A stretch of 64,000 nt of DNA, from positions 124,001 through 188,000 of the forward strand of contig JBJHCW010000005.1 of NCBI GenBank assembly GCA_050486205.1, given 5' to 3'. Under the pieces are notes generated by a model. The model saw only the letters and a program-made list of their open reading frames with translations, searched no databases and had not been told where the DNA came from. The position numbers and the translations under genes are program-made. Within the stretch, counting starts at the first letter, position 1. The number at the start of each line of letters is the position of its first letter. Shown in pieces: positions 8,350 to 16,172 of this stretch. The stretch is from PWQG01 sp050486205. Lineage in GTDB: Bacteria; Pseudomonadota; Gammaproteobacteria; Pseudomonadales; Pseudohongiellaceae.

Positions 8350-10383
8350 ATGACTTTTATTACACCCCTGTTTCTGATTGGTCTGCTGGCCGCGGCAATA
8401 CCGCTGGCCATACACCTCATTCGTCGGGAGCAGCCACCCAAGGTCCGGTTCAGCACACTGAGGTTTCTCAAGGACACCAAACGCAAGCTTGTGCTGTTTC
8501 AGCAGATCCAGCAGTGGTTGCTGTTGCTGTTGCGCGCGGCCTTGATCTGCCTTCTGGTGTTTGCCTTTGCCAGACCGCTGTTTCATACCTCCCCACTTGC
8601 CAATCTGGTTGATGGTGAACCTGAGTCAGTGGTGATCCTTGTGGATCGTTCCATGAGCATGCAGCACGGTGATCGCGCGGACCGGGCCAGACAGGCTGCG
8701 CGTGATACATTGTCAGCGCTGTCAGCCGGGGATGAGGCTGCCGTGGTGAGTTTTGCCGCCGCGCCGGACCAGGTGCGCCAATTGAGCGCCGATACAGCAG
8801 CGCTGCGCAGTTTTGTTGATGCACTTCCGGCCCCGGGTTATGACGTGTCCCGCTTCCTGCCAGCGTTGCGACTTGCCGATGAAATGCTGGACAGCGCTCG
8901 CAATGATCGGCGGCGTGTGGTGATGATATCGGATTTCCAGGCGACCGGCATGTCGCAGACTGACAGCAGTTTCATGCTGGCACCCGGTGTCGGCTTCGAG
9001 GGCATTGATGTTGGCGGCGGTGGTGTACGCAACCTGACATTCACCGATGTGAGATCGCCGGACCAATTGCTCGAAGGCGTGACAGATTACGAGATTCTGG
9101 CGCGGGTTCGCAGCACGGGCACGGTGCATGTGGATAGCGCCGATGTCACTTTGCTTGTCAATGGAGAAGCGGTGGCCAGTGAAACCGTGACGCTGGATCG
9201 CACCTCGGAGGCGGTAGTGAGCCTGCCGGTATCCTTCGAGGAGGGTGGGCGCTACTTCGGTGAGCTTCGCCTCAGTGGTGATGATTTTGATGCCGACAAC
9301 ACGCATTACTTCACGGTCAATGTGCTGCCGCGTATCCGGGTGCTGGTGGTCAACGGTGCGCCGTCGACTAACTGGTTCGACGATGGGGCACACTGGTTTG
9401 CGCTGGCGCTGGATACCGATGGCAACTCACCATTTTCTGCCGAGACTGTGCTTGCCTCCGAACTGGGCACAGTGACGTTTGCCGATCATGATGTGGTCGT
9501 GCTGCTGAATGTGGCCGCATTGAGCGACGGTCAGGCTGCGCAGCTGGATACCTATGTCCGGGCTGGAGGGAATTTGTGGCTGGCGCCCGGTTCGCGCGTG
9601 GAGTCGGACGTGTTCAACCGACAATTGGGTGACATGGCACCTGCCCAGCTTGGGGAAGCCGTGGATCTCGGGCAGAATGATTACCTGCTGGTTGCTGATG
9701 TGGACAGACGGCATCCGCTGATTGCGCCGTTGGATTTGGACTGGAATGCCCGCTTTCGCGGTTTCTGGCAGACCGAACCGCATAGCGGCACTGATATTCT
9801 GATGCACTTTGACAATGGTCTGCCGGCTCTGATGGAGCGCTCGGTGGGCGAGGGCCGGGTGCTGATGTTTGCATCAGCAATGGATCTGAGCTGGAGCAAT
9901 CTGCCTCTGCAGGGTCTGTACCTGCCGTTTGTGCACGAATCGGTCAACTATCTGGCCAAGGCCACGGACATAGTGCGTACCTATCGTGTCGGCCAGGGCG
10001 TGGATCTGACACATGAGCTTGGCGCGGGTCTGGACACGACGGAGGTCACCGGGCCTGCCGGCGATGTGGTATCGGTCTCGGCAGATAATTCTGTCTATCC
10101 TGCCACGCGCCCTGGGTTCCTGCAGGTGGGTGATCCTGAATCGGGTTCGCTTTACGCCATCAACAGTGATCCCGGAGCCACGGACTTTTCCCGGGTACAG
10201 GTGTCGGATCTGCATGATCGCTTCATCAATCCGGAAACCACACCCATGGCCAGCGAACGGGTACGAACAGCACAACTGATTGCCGAACTTGAGCAGCCGC
10301 AGAGGCTCTGGTGGTGGGTATTGTTGCTGGTGATGCTGCTGTTGCCGCTGGAAACCCTGGTTGCCAATCGGACGTATCGCTAA
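8350..10383 (+). CDS. BatA-type VWA membrane protein
   Basis: A 677-residue membrane protein. The N-terminus (FITPLFLIGLLAAAIPLAIH) with the following PPKVRFSTLRFL and a second helix (LLLLLRAALICLLVFAFARP) is the BatA N-terminal domain. A VWA domain follows with an intact metal-ion site DRSMS (Asp99, Ser101, Ser103). A large periplasmic region includes an amidotransferase-like section (RIRVLVVNGAPSTNWF). A final helix (WWWVLLLVMLLLPLETLVA) ends just before the C-terminus. It closes the operon. Together with the amidotransferase-like gene at the window edge, the operon has two large single-span envelope proteins around the MoxR and DUF58 genes. The physiological role, possibly stress or aerotolerance as for bat genes elsewhere, is inference. 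Confidence 0.9.
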   Translation: MTFITPLFLIGLLAAAIPLAIHLIRREQPPKVRFSTLRFLKDTKRKLVLFQQIQQWLLLLLRAALICLLVFAFARPLFHTSPLANLVDGEPESVVILVDRSMSMQHGDRADRARQAARDTLSALSAGDEAAVVSFAAAPDQVRQLSADTAALRSFVDALPAPGYDVSRFLPALRLADEMLDSARNDRRRVVMISDFQATGMSQTDSSFMLAPGVGFEGIDVGGGGVRNLTFTDVRSPDQLLEGVTDYEILARVRSTGTVHVDSADVTLLVNGEAVASETVTLDRTSEAVVSLPVSFEEGGRYFGELRLSGDDFDADNTHYFTVNVLPRIRVLVVNGAPSTNWFDDGAHWFALALDTDGNSPFSAETVLASELGTVTFADHDVVVLLNVAALSDGQAAQLDTYVRAGGNLWLAPGSRVESDVFNRQLGDMAPAQLGEAVDLGQNDYLLVADVDRRHPLIAPLDLDWNARFRGFWQTEPHSGTDILMHFDNGLPALMERSVGEGRVLMFASAMDLSWSNLPLQGLYLPFVHESVNYLAKATDIVRTYRVGQGVDLTHELGAGLDTTEVTGPAGDVVSVSADNSVYPATRPGFLQVGDPESGSLYAINSDPGATDFSRVQVSDLHDRFINPETTPMASERVRTAQLIAELEQPQRLWWWVLLLVMLLLPLETLVANRTYR

Positions 10384-10669
10384 GGGCTTTTTATTGCTGA
10401 AGGCGCTTTACCGCGCTGGAGGCTCTGGTTCTGAAAAGGAGGAGGCTGTCGGGACACGGGGTGACTCATTGCTTCAGATTGGATAGGGGGGAACAAGGAA
10501 TTGCCCCGTGTCCGACAGCCTCTGTTGTCTGAAGCGGCGGCGAATCAAACACCGCTTCAAGCAACGACCTGAATGCTAGCACAAGGTATTTTCCGGCCCG
10601 CAGTGGTGGTGACACTTTATTGCAAAGGCTTTGCTACGGGCACAAAACCGGGCCGTTTGTAATAGAGTG
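10384..10669. other. Convergent intergenic region
   Basis: The 286 bases between the convergent BatA-type gene and the RND permease contain no coding region I can support. They hold the long inverted repeat at 10442-10522 and a second, shorter hairpin (GAAGCGG at 10531-10537 with CCGCTTC at 10552-10558). No clear U-tract follows either on either strand. Confidence 0.6.
10442..10522. repeat. 81-bp inverted repeat (MITE- or REP-like)
   Basis: A 20-base left arm at 10442-10461 (GAGGCTGTCGGGACACGGGG) pairs with a 19-base right arm at 10504-10522 that differs by a single missing base. The 42-base interior has no coding sense. The arms are too long and the loop too large for an ordinary intrinsic terminator, and no T-run follows. 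It could be a small non-autonomous element or a bidirectional transcription or mRNA-stability hairpin between two convergent operons. Confidence 0.7.
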
Positions 10670-13600
10670 TCAGCTTGCCAGTTGTGTATCACTTCCTGAC
10701 GTACCGCCACCCTTGCGTCGAACGACTGCTCCAATTCTTCGGACGTGTCCGCGCAGTTTCTCGGGTAGTGCCAGCATTGCCGGTGTGACAATCAGCGTCA
10801 ATATGGTGCCAAAGCTCAGACCGAAGACAATGGCGCTGGCCAGGCTCACCCACTGGGAGGTGATTGGTCCGCCGGATTCGATTTCTGCATTGATCAGGTC
10901 AACCGACACGTGCATGGCCAGTGGCAACAGCCCGCAACCGGTAGTGAACGTGGTCAGAAACACCGGGCGCAGACGCTGGGCGCCGGTCTGCACGATGACG
11001 TCGGTGATGGCCCATGACGGATTTGCCCGTCTTATATGGTTGAAGGTGTCGATCAGCACGATGTTGTTGTTCACGATAATGCCCGCCAGGGCCACAATCC
11101 CGATTCCGGTCAGAATCACACTGAAGGTCTGTCCGGTAATGAGAAGACCCAGCAGGACCCCCGAGGTGGACAGCAGCACCGATGACAGGATCAACAGAGC
11201 CTGATAGTAACTGTTGAACTGGGTAACCAGCAGAATGGCCATCAATGACAGCGCAAGCAGGAACGCCTGCAGCAGGAAGGCAAAGGACTCTTCCTGCTCT
11301 TCGTTGGCGCCGCGGAAGCGATAGTTCACGCCCGGTGGCGGTGGATTCTCCAGCAACCACTGACGCAGTTCCTGCACCTTGTTGTCCGTCACCACACCGG
11401 GTGCCGGATTGGCGCGCACGTAGATCACTCGCGCGCTGTCTACACGCTGGATGCTGCTGACACTGGGCAGGGCTTCACGCTCGATAAAACCACTGATTGG
11501 AATAAGTCCGCTGGCGGTGTTGATTCTGATGTTGTCTATCTCGCCGACACCACGGAACTCCCTTGGGTAGCGTACGCGAATCTCGACTTCCTCTTCGCTG
11601 TCGTCGGGTCTGAAGTCACCCATCATCACACCGGTAGTGAGCAGTTGAATGGCTGAACCAATTTCTGTGATGTTTGCCCCTGACATGGCCGCGCGCGCCC
11701 GGTCAACCGTGATCTGCCACTCGATGCCTGGCACCGGCGTGGTGTCATCAATGTCGATAAGACCGTCCATGTTGTTGCTCATATGCTCGCGCACCCGTTG
11801 GGCTTCAGCGATGATGCTGCGCAGGTCTTCACCATAGAATTCGAGTTGCAGTTCCTTGCCCACTGGTGGACCGGCCTCGGGTGCCACCACTTCTGCCGTG
11901 ATACCGGGCAGGTCAGCTATGGCCTGCCGATACAGATTTTCGAGCTCAAAGCCGTCAATGTCGCGGTCGCGACGATCGGTGAATTCGAGAAATATGGTAC
12001 CGATCAGATCGGGCGCTGCCCCCATGCCACCACCGAGACTTCTGCCGGCGCCGGTCTGTGTGACAACATTCTTGTAGTGGCCAATTTCACGAATCCGCGT
12101 CTCGACATCCAGCACGATGTCACGCACTTCTTCGGGTGACAGGTTGCCGCGGGCAAAAACCCGGATCTGGGTCTGACTGGGTTCAACACTGGTGAAGAAT
12201 TCCACCCCCTTGCCGAATGCTCCGTAGGCCATGATGATGCTGACCAGGGTTGCGATACTTGCAAGGAACACCAGGCCGGGCATGCGCACTGCCACATTGA
12301 GCAAGCGAGCGTAGGCACCGGTAATGCCACCGAGTTTCTGTGGGTCGCCTGTTTCCAGCTTCCGCAGCTGGTCGGCACCCTCCACGTTTGAGCTGACTCG
12401 CCCGAACAGGGCGCCCAGAGTCGGCGCAAACAGCAGGGCGTAGATCAGGGCACCCACCAGTACGGCGAACACCGTGATGGGCAGATAGCGCATGAACTCG
12501 CCGGCCACACCGGGCCAGAACATCATCGGCAGGAAAGCGGCAAGTGTTGTGGAGGTTGATGCCAGTATGGGCCAGAACATCCGGTTCACTGCTTCCTGGT
12601 AGGCATCGCGGCGGTTGTAACCTTCTGCCATTTTCCGGTCAGCAAACTCGATCATGACGATCGAGCCGTCAATCAACATGCCCAGTCCCAGCAGCAGGCC
12701 AAAAATGACCATGAAGTTGTAGGTGAAGCCAAGCGCCGAGATGATGATGAAGGCAAAAAAGAAAGAGAATGGCACCGACAGCGCAACAAGAATGCCCGAG
12801 CGTACGCCAACCGTGGCAATGACCACAATAAGGACCAGCATCATGGCGGTTGCCATATTACCCTGTAATCCTGACACCTGTTCGATGACCAGGGGAATGG
12901 TGTTGTTGAGATAGGATATTTCCACTGCCGGTGGCACGCGGTCACGCATGTTATTGACTATATCGTCGATATTGTCCATTGCCAGGATGAGATTGGCGCC
13001 CTTGCGCTTCTGTACATCCAGTGAAATGGCGTGCTGGCCATTGGCAAAGGCAAAGCGCTCGGCATCCTTGAAGGTGCGTCGGATTTCGGCAATGTCACTG
13101 AGCACCAGTACGCCGTCTTCGGTCGCGGCGATAGGCAGATCATAAAGATCCTGCGCGGTTTCGATCAGGCCAGGCAACTTGACGGCAAAGCTGCCCTGAC
13201 CGGTGTTCAGGGTACCAGCAGGAATCAGGCGGTTGTTGTTGCTGACGGCCTGCACCACCTGGCTGTTGGTGATACCGTACATCTCCAGCCGGGCCGGATC
13301 TATGATGGCTTCCAGCAGTTCCTCACGAGCGCCTATGCGGTCGGCGGACAGGATTTCGGGCAGGTTCTCGATTTCCCGTTGCAGTTCCTGTGCAACATTG
13401 AGCAGGGTCCGTTCGGGCACCCCTTCACCACTGATTGCAATCTGTACCACCGGTACGGTAGCGGCGGAAACTTCCTGGATCAGCGGCTCTTCAGTCGCTG
13501 ATGGAAAGCGCGCTTTTGCCCGATCCAGGGCACTGCGGATGTCCTGCAGTGCCAGGTTCGGGTCAAAACTGACGTCAAACTCCGTAATGATGGTGGCCGC

Positions 13601-13861
13601 GCCCTCGTTGGAGAAGGAGCGAATCTGGGTGATGCCTTCAACGTTCTTGAGCTCTATTTCGGTGGGTCGGGCCAGTAATCGTTCGGCATCCTCGGGGGAG
13701 ATGCCCTGGTGGATGATGGTGGTGATGATGACCGGTACGGTCACATCCGGGTTGAGCTCCACCGGGATCGAGCGATAGGAAAAGAAACCGACAAGCATCA
13801 CCACCACAAAAACACTGATGGTGGTGCGGGCTCGGTTGGTTGCCGTTTTGATATAGTTCAT
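10670..13861 (-). CDS. RND efflux permease (AcrB-like)
   Basis: A 1,063-residue inner-membrane transporter of the hydrophobe/amphiphile efflux type, with about 12 membrane helices and two large periplasmic loops. The N-terminus carries IPVELNPDVTVPVIIT and GISPEDAERLLARPTE, both typical. In the helix-4 block GMLIDGSIVMIEF one aspartate of the AcrB pair is present and the second is glycine. In the helix-10 block the lysine position reads asparagine (GIIVNNNIVLID). Both are seen in a distinct RND subgroup and imply a proton path unlike AcrB. It follows its adaptor gene by 15 bases. No outer-membrane channel gene is adjacent, so a TolC-type protein must come from elsewhere. Substrates cannot be read from sequence. 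Confidence 0.93.
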   Translation of the reverse strand: MNYIKTATNRARTTISVFVVVMLVGFFSYRSIPVELNPDVTVPVIITTIIHQGISPEDAERLLARPTEIELKNVEGITQIRSFSNEGAATIITEFDVSFDPNLALQDIRSALDRAKARFPSATEEPLIQEVSAATVPVVQIAISGEGVPERTLLNVAQELQREIENLPEILSADRIGAREELLEAIIDPARLEMYGITNSQVVQAVSNNNRLIPAGTLNTGQGSFAVKLPGLIETAQDLYDLPIAATEDGVLVLSDIAEIRRTFKDAERFAFANGQHAISLDVQKRKGANLILAMDNIDDIVNNMRDRVPPAVEISYLNNTIPLVIEQVSGLQGNMATAMMLVLIVVIATVGVRSGILVALSVPFSFFFAFIIISALGFTYNFMVIFGLLLGLGMLIDGSIVMIEFADRKMAEGYNRRDAYQEAVNRMFWPILASTSTTLAAFLPMMFWPGVAGEFMRYLPITVFAVLVGALIYALLFAPTLGALFGRVSSNVEGADQLRKLETGDPQKLGGITGAYARLLNVAVRMPGLVFLASIATLVSIIMAYGAFGKGVEFFTSVEPSQTQIRVFARGNLSPEEVRDIVLDVETRIREIGHYKNVVTQTGAGRSLGGGMGAAPDLIGTIFLEFTDRRDRDIDGFELENLYRQAIADLPGITAEVVAPEAGPPVGKELQLEFYGEDLRSIIAEAQRVREHMSNNMDGLIDIDDTTPVPGIEWQITVDRARAAMSGANITEIGSAIQLLTTGVMMGDFRPDDSEEEVEIRVRYPREFRGVGEIDNIRINTASGLIPISGFIEREALPSVSSIQRVDSARVIYVRANPAPGVVTDNKVQELRQWLLENPPPPGVNYRFRGANEEQEESFAFLLQAFLLALSLMAILLVTQFNSYYQALLILSSVLLSTSGVLLGLLITGQTFSVILTGIGIVALAGIIVNNNIVLIDTFNHIRRANPSWAITDVIVQTGAQRLRPVFLTTFTTGCGLLPLAMHVSVDLINAEIESGGPITSQWVSLASAIVFGLSFGTILTLIVTPAMLALPEKLRGHVRRIGAVVRRKGGGTSGSDTQLAS

Positions 13862-13876
13862 TTGTTTGCTTCCGGA

Positions 13877-15001
13877 TCAGGAGCCGGCTGCGCGGCTGCT
13901 GTCCCTGCGAACGGTCTGTCCGGGAAATACCAGTTCCTGGCCAAGTGTGATCAGAGTCACTGAGTCCGGCAGACCGGTAACCCAGAACCCGGGTTGTTCG
14001 ATACGGGTACTCTCGCCCACGATGACGACGTTTCGAAAGTGCACCCGGTCATCATCATCCAGAATCTTCACACCGATGCCCCCATCATCATCCAGGGTCA
14101 GTGAGGACGGCGGCACCAGATGGGCACCGATTTCCCGTGCCTCGACCATGATGTCGGCAGTCACGCCCTGACGGATCGGCTCATTGCCCGGTGCCAGTTC
14201 CACCTCGATACGATAACTGCGTGTTGCCGGGTCAGCAGAACGTGCGATGAAGGCAACCTGGCCCCGGACTCGCTCACCAGTGATCAGGCGTGCTTCAACG
14301 TCTGCCCCGACCGTCAGTTGGGCCACTTCATGTTCTGCCACATGACCGACCAGCAACATCGGGTCATCGTCCAGCAGGCTCGCGCATTGCGCGCCCATAT
14401 CCAGGAAGTCGCCTACTTCGACAGTCCGGTTTTCCATGATACCGGAGAAGGGGGCGCGGACCCGCCGTCGCTCCAGATTCAGGCGTGCGCGTTCCACGGC
14501 GGCGGTGGCGGCATCCAGCGTCGCCTTGCGCTGGGCAATGGCTGCCCGGCCTTGCAAGCCGCGGCTTTGCAGGTCAAGTTCACCTTCGTATTCCAGGCGC
14601 GCCTGTTCCTCGCGACTGATGGCTTCCTGCAGATCGGTTTCCCGGTTGTCCACAGCCAGTTCACACAGGATGTCACCTTCCTCGACCCGGGCGCCGCGCG
14701 GGAAAGGTGTGGCAATGACCCGGCCGGAGGTCTCTGCACGCACGTTGACGTGCCTGAATGCCTGGGTACGCCCGCGAACCCGGACGTTGGCCACGTAGTT
14801 CTGACGCTGCAGGTCGAGGACCCTTACGGCAAATGTGCCGGCGGCCGGTGTTTCGTCCGAATCGGCTGAGTAGGCATGAATGGTGCGATCACGTCCGGGG
14901 TCCGCATAGCGGTCTTCTGCGCTGCCAGGCGCTCGTGGTACGAACATCCATAACACCAACAGGGAAAGCAGGCCCAGTGCGACTAGGTGTCTGGTTTTCA
15001 C
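13877..15001 (-). CDS. RND periplasmic adaptor (membrane fusion protein)
   Basis: A 374-residue HlyD/AcrA-type adaptor. It starts at GTG 15001 with GGAGA about seven bases upstream. An N-terminal hydrophobic segment (LVALGLLSLLVLWMFVPRAP) anchors or exports it. A split biotinyl-lipoyl domain (ETSGRVIATPFPRGARVEEGD and later RVRAPFSGIMENRTVEVGDF) encloses a coiled-coil hairpin (about 115-190), followed by the beta-barrel and membrane-proximal domains. It links the permease encoded 15 bases downstream to an outer-membrane channel. The promoter region upstream carries an operator-like palindrome (15064-15077). Confidence 0.93.
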   Translation of the reverse strand: MKTRHLVALGLLSLLVLWMFVPRAPGSAEDRYADPGRDRTIHAYSADSDETPAAGTFAVRVLDLQRQNYVANVRVRGRTQAFRHVNVRAETSGRVIATPFPRGARVEEGDILCELAVDNRETDLQEAISREEQARLEYEGELDLQSRGLQGRAAIAQRKATLDAATAAVERARLNLERRRVRAPFSGIMENRTVEVGDFLDMGAQCASLLDDDPMLLVGHVAEHEVAQLTVGADVEARLITGERVRGQVAFIARSADPATRSYRIEVELAPGNEPIRQGVTADIMVEAREIGAHLVPPSSLTLDDDGGIGVKILDDDDRVHFRNVVIVGESTRIEQPGFWVTGLPDSVTLITLGQELVFPGQTVRRDSSRAAGS

Positions 15002-15038
15002 AAAAAATCTCCGGAAACAATTGGGAGCGAGCTAGGGT

Positions 15039-15053
15039 GTTACGTATTGTAAC
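15039..15053. promoter_or_regulatory. Short inverted repeat over the -10 of the RND operon
   Basis: GTTAC and GTAAC flank five bases and overlap the proposed -10 of the efflux operon. The arms are short, so a binding role is a guess. Confidence 0.35.
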
Positions 15054-15073
15054 CACTCAAAACGTCATTGCAA
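15046..15073 (-). promoter_or_regulatory. Candidate promoter of the RND efflux operon
   Basis: Reading on the minus strand, TTGCAA (15068-15073) is a four-of-six match to the -35 box. It lies 16 bases from TACAAT (15046-15051), a five-of-six -10 box. The adaptor GTG start is 45 bases further downstream. Confidence 0.5.
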
Positions 15074-15077
15074 TGAC
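15064..15077. promoter_or_regulatory. Perfect 14-bp palindrome, candidate operator
   Basis: GTCATTGCAATGAC is a perfect palindrome that contains the proposed -35 box of the efflux operon. This is the usual position for a TetR- or MarR-type repressor site on an efflux promoter. No regulator gene of those families is adjacent, so a repressor would be encoded elsewhere. Confidence 0.5.
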
Positions 15078-15188
15078 AAAACGTCAGATTCCGGCGGTTT
15101 GAGCAACGGTTCGTCGAATGTCATGCTCGGTTGGCCGAAACCATTGTTTGAGCTACCATAAGCCCGCCCAAACCACAGGAACTTCCTT

Positions 15189-15581
15189 ATGTTTGCCCGT
15201 TATTTTCCGACCGCACTGCTGGTGTTGAATGGACTGCTTTACTCTTACGTCGCCTGGTTGTTCATCACGGAGCCGGTACTCTGGTTCAATGCGCTGGAGG
15301 TGAATCTGAGGTCTGCGGTTGGATACACAGAACTGCAGGCGGTGTATGCCGGTCTGCTGGGCGCACTGGGGTTGTTCTTTCTGCTTTGTGCCTGGCAACG
15401 TCAGCATCAGGGTGCAGGCGTGCTGCTGTTGGTGATCAGTTACGCCGGGCTGGTGGCAGCGCGCAGTCATGGGATATTGGTTGAACAGGCTTACAACACC
15501 CTGATATTGCAGATCTATATTGCTGAATGGCTGGCGCTGTTGCTCGCGCTGGTGGCTTTGTTTGTCGGGCGTCGTGTCTGA
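15189..15581 (+). CDS. Small four-helix membrane protein (DUF4345-like)
   Basis: A 130-residue protein that is almost entirely hydrophobic, with four predicted membrane helices (about 6-28, 52-70, 76-95 and 103-127). The block TELQAVYAGLLGALGLFFLL resembles the DUF4345 family of small inner-membrane proteins of unknown function. AGGAA lies six bases before the ATG. It is transcribed away from the RND operon and converges on regA, with 27 bases between the stops. Confidence 0.7.
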   Translation: MFARYFPTALLVLNGLLYSYVAWLFITEPVLWFNALEVNLRSAVGYTELQAVYAGLLGALGLFFLLCAWQRQHQGAGVLLLVISYAGLVAARSHGILVEQAYNTLILQIYIAEWLALLLALVALFVGRRV

Positions 15582-15608
15582 ATCGACATCGGTACTGATC
15601 CGTAGCGC

Positions 15609-16172
15609 CTAGCGCGCTACCGGGCGTTTCTGCAGCTTTCGCTGCAAGGTCCTGCGATGCATCTTGAGCTGCCTGGCGGTGGCCGAGATGTTGCCATCAT
15701 TCTCTTTCAGTACTTTCTGGATGTGCTCCCATTCCAGTCGCCGGACCGACATGGGTTCCTGGATATTGCTGCCGCTCGGCCCGTCAGCGTCCTTTTTTTC
15801 CGTCAGTGCGAGCACAATTTCATCGGCGTCAGCCGGTTTGGCCAGATAATTGTTGGCGCCGAGCTTGATGGCTTCCACCGCGGTGGCAATACTGGCGTAA
15901 CCGGTCAGCACCAGTATTTTCATGTCAGGATGACGGCGCTTGAGTTGCGGGATCAGGGACAGTGACGAGTGACCGCCTAGATTCAGGTCCAGGATCGCGA
16001 ACTCGGGGGGTGAATCGGCTATCAGGCTCTGCACGGCCTCGGCAGAGCCTGCATGCACGACATCAAAGCCACGATGCCCCAGCGCCCGGGTGATGACGCG
16101 CGCAAATACGTCGTCGTCCTCGACCAATAGCAGATTCTGCCGTGCCTGTGTTGCAGGGGTTTCTGTATTCAC
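15609..16172 (-). CDS. regA: RegA/PrrA/RoxR-type response regulator
   Basis: A 187-residue regulator. The receiver domain carries LLLVEDDD at 14-21, the phosphoacceptor Asp62 in FAILDLNLGG, and KPAD near residue 112. The C-terminal Fis-type helix-turn-helix (NISATARQLKMHRRTLQRKL) is the near-invariant DNA-binding segment of the RegA family. It starts with GTG at 16172, overlapping the kinase stop by three bases, after a clear AGGAGA site. The regulator is expected to control redox-responsive genes such as terminal oxidases, but no such target lies in this window. Confidence 0.88.
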   Translation of the reverse strand: MNTETPATQARQNLLLVEDDDVFARVITRALGHRGFDVVHAGSAEAVQSLIADSPPEFAILDLNLGGHSSLSLIPQLKRRHPDMKILVLTGYASIATAVEAIKLGANNYLAKPADADEIVLALTEKKDADGPSGSNIQEPMSVRRLEWEHIQKVLKENDGNISATARQLKMHRRTLQRKLQKRPVAR

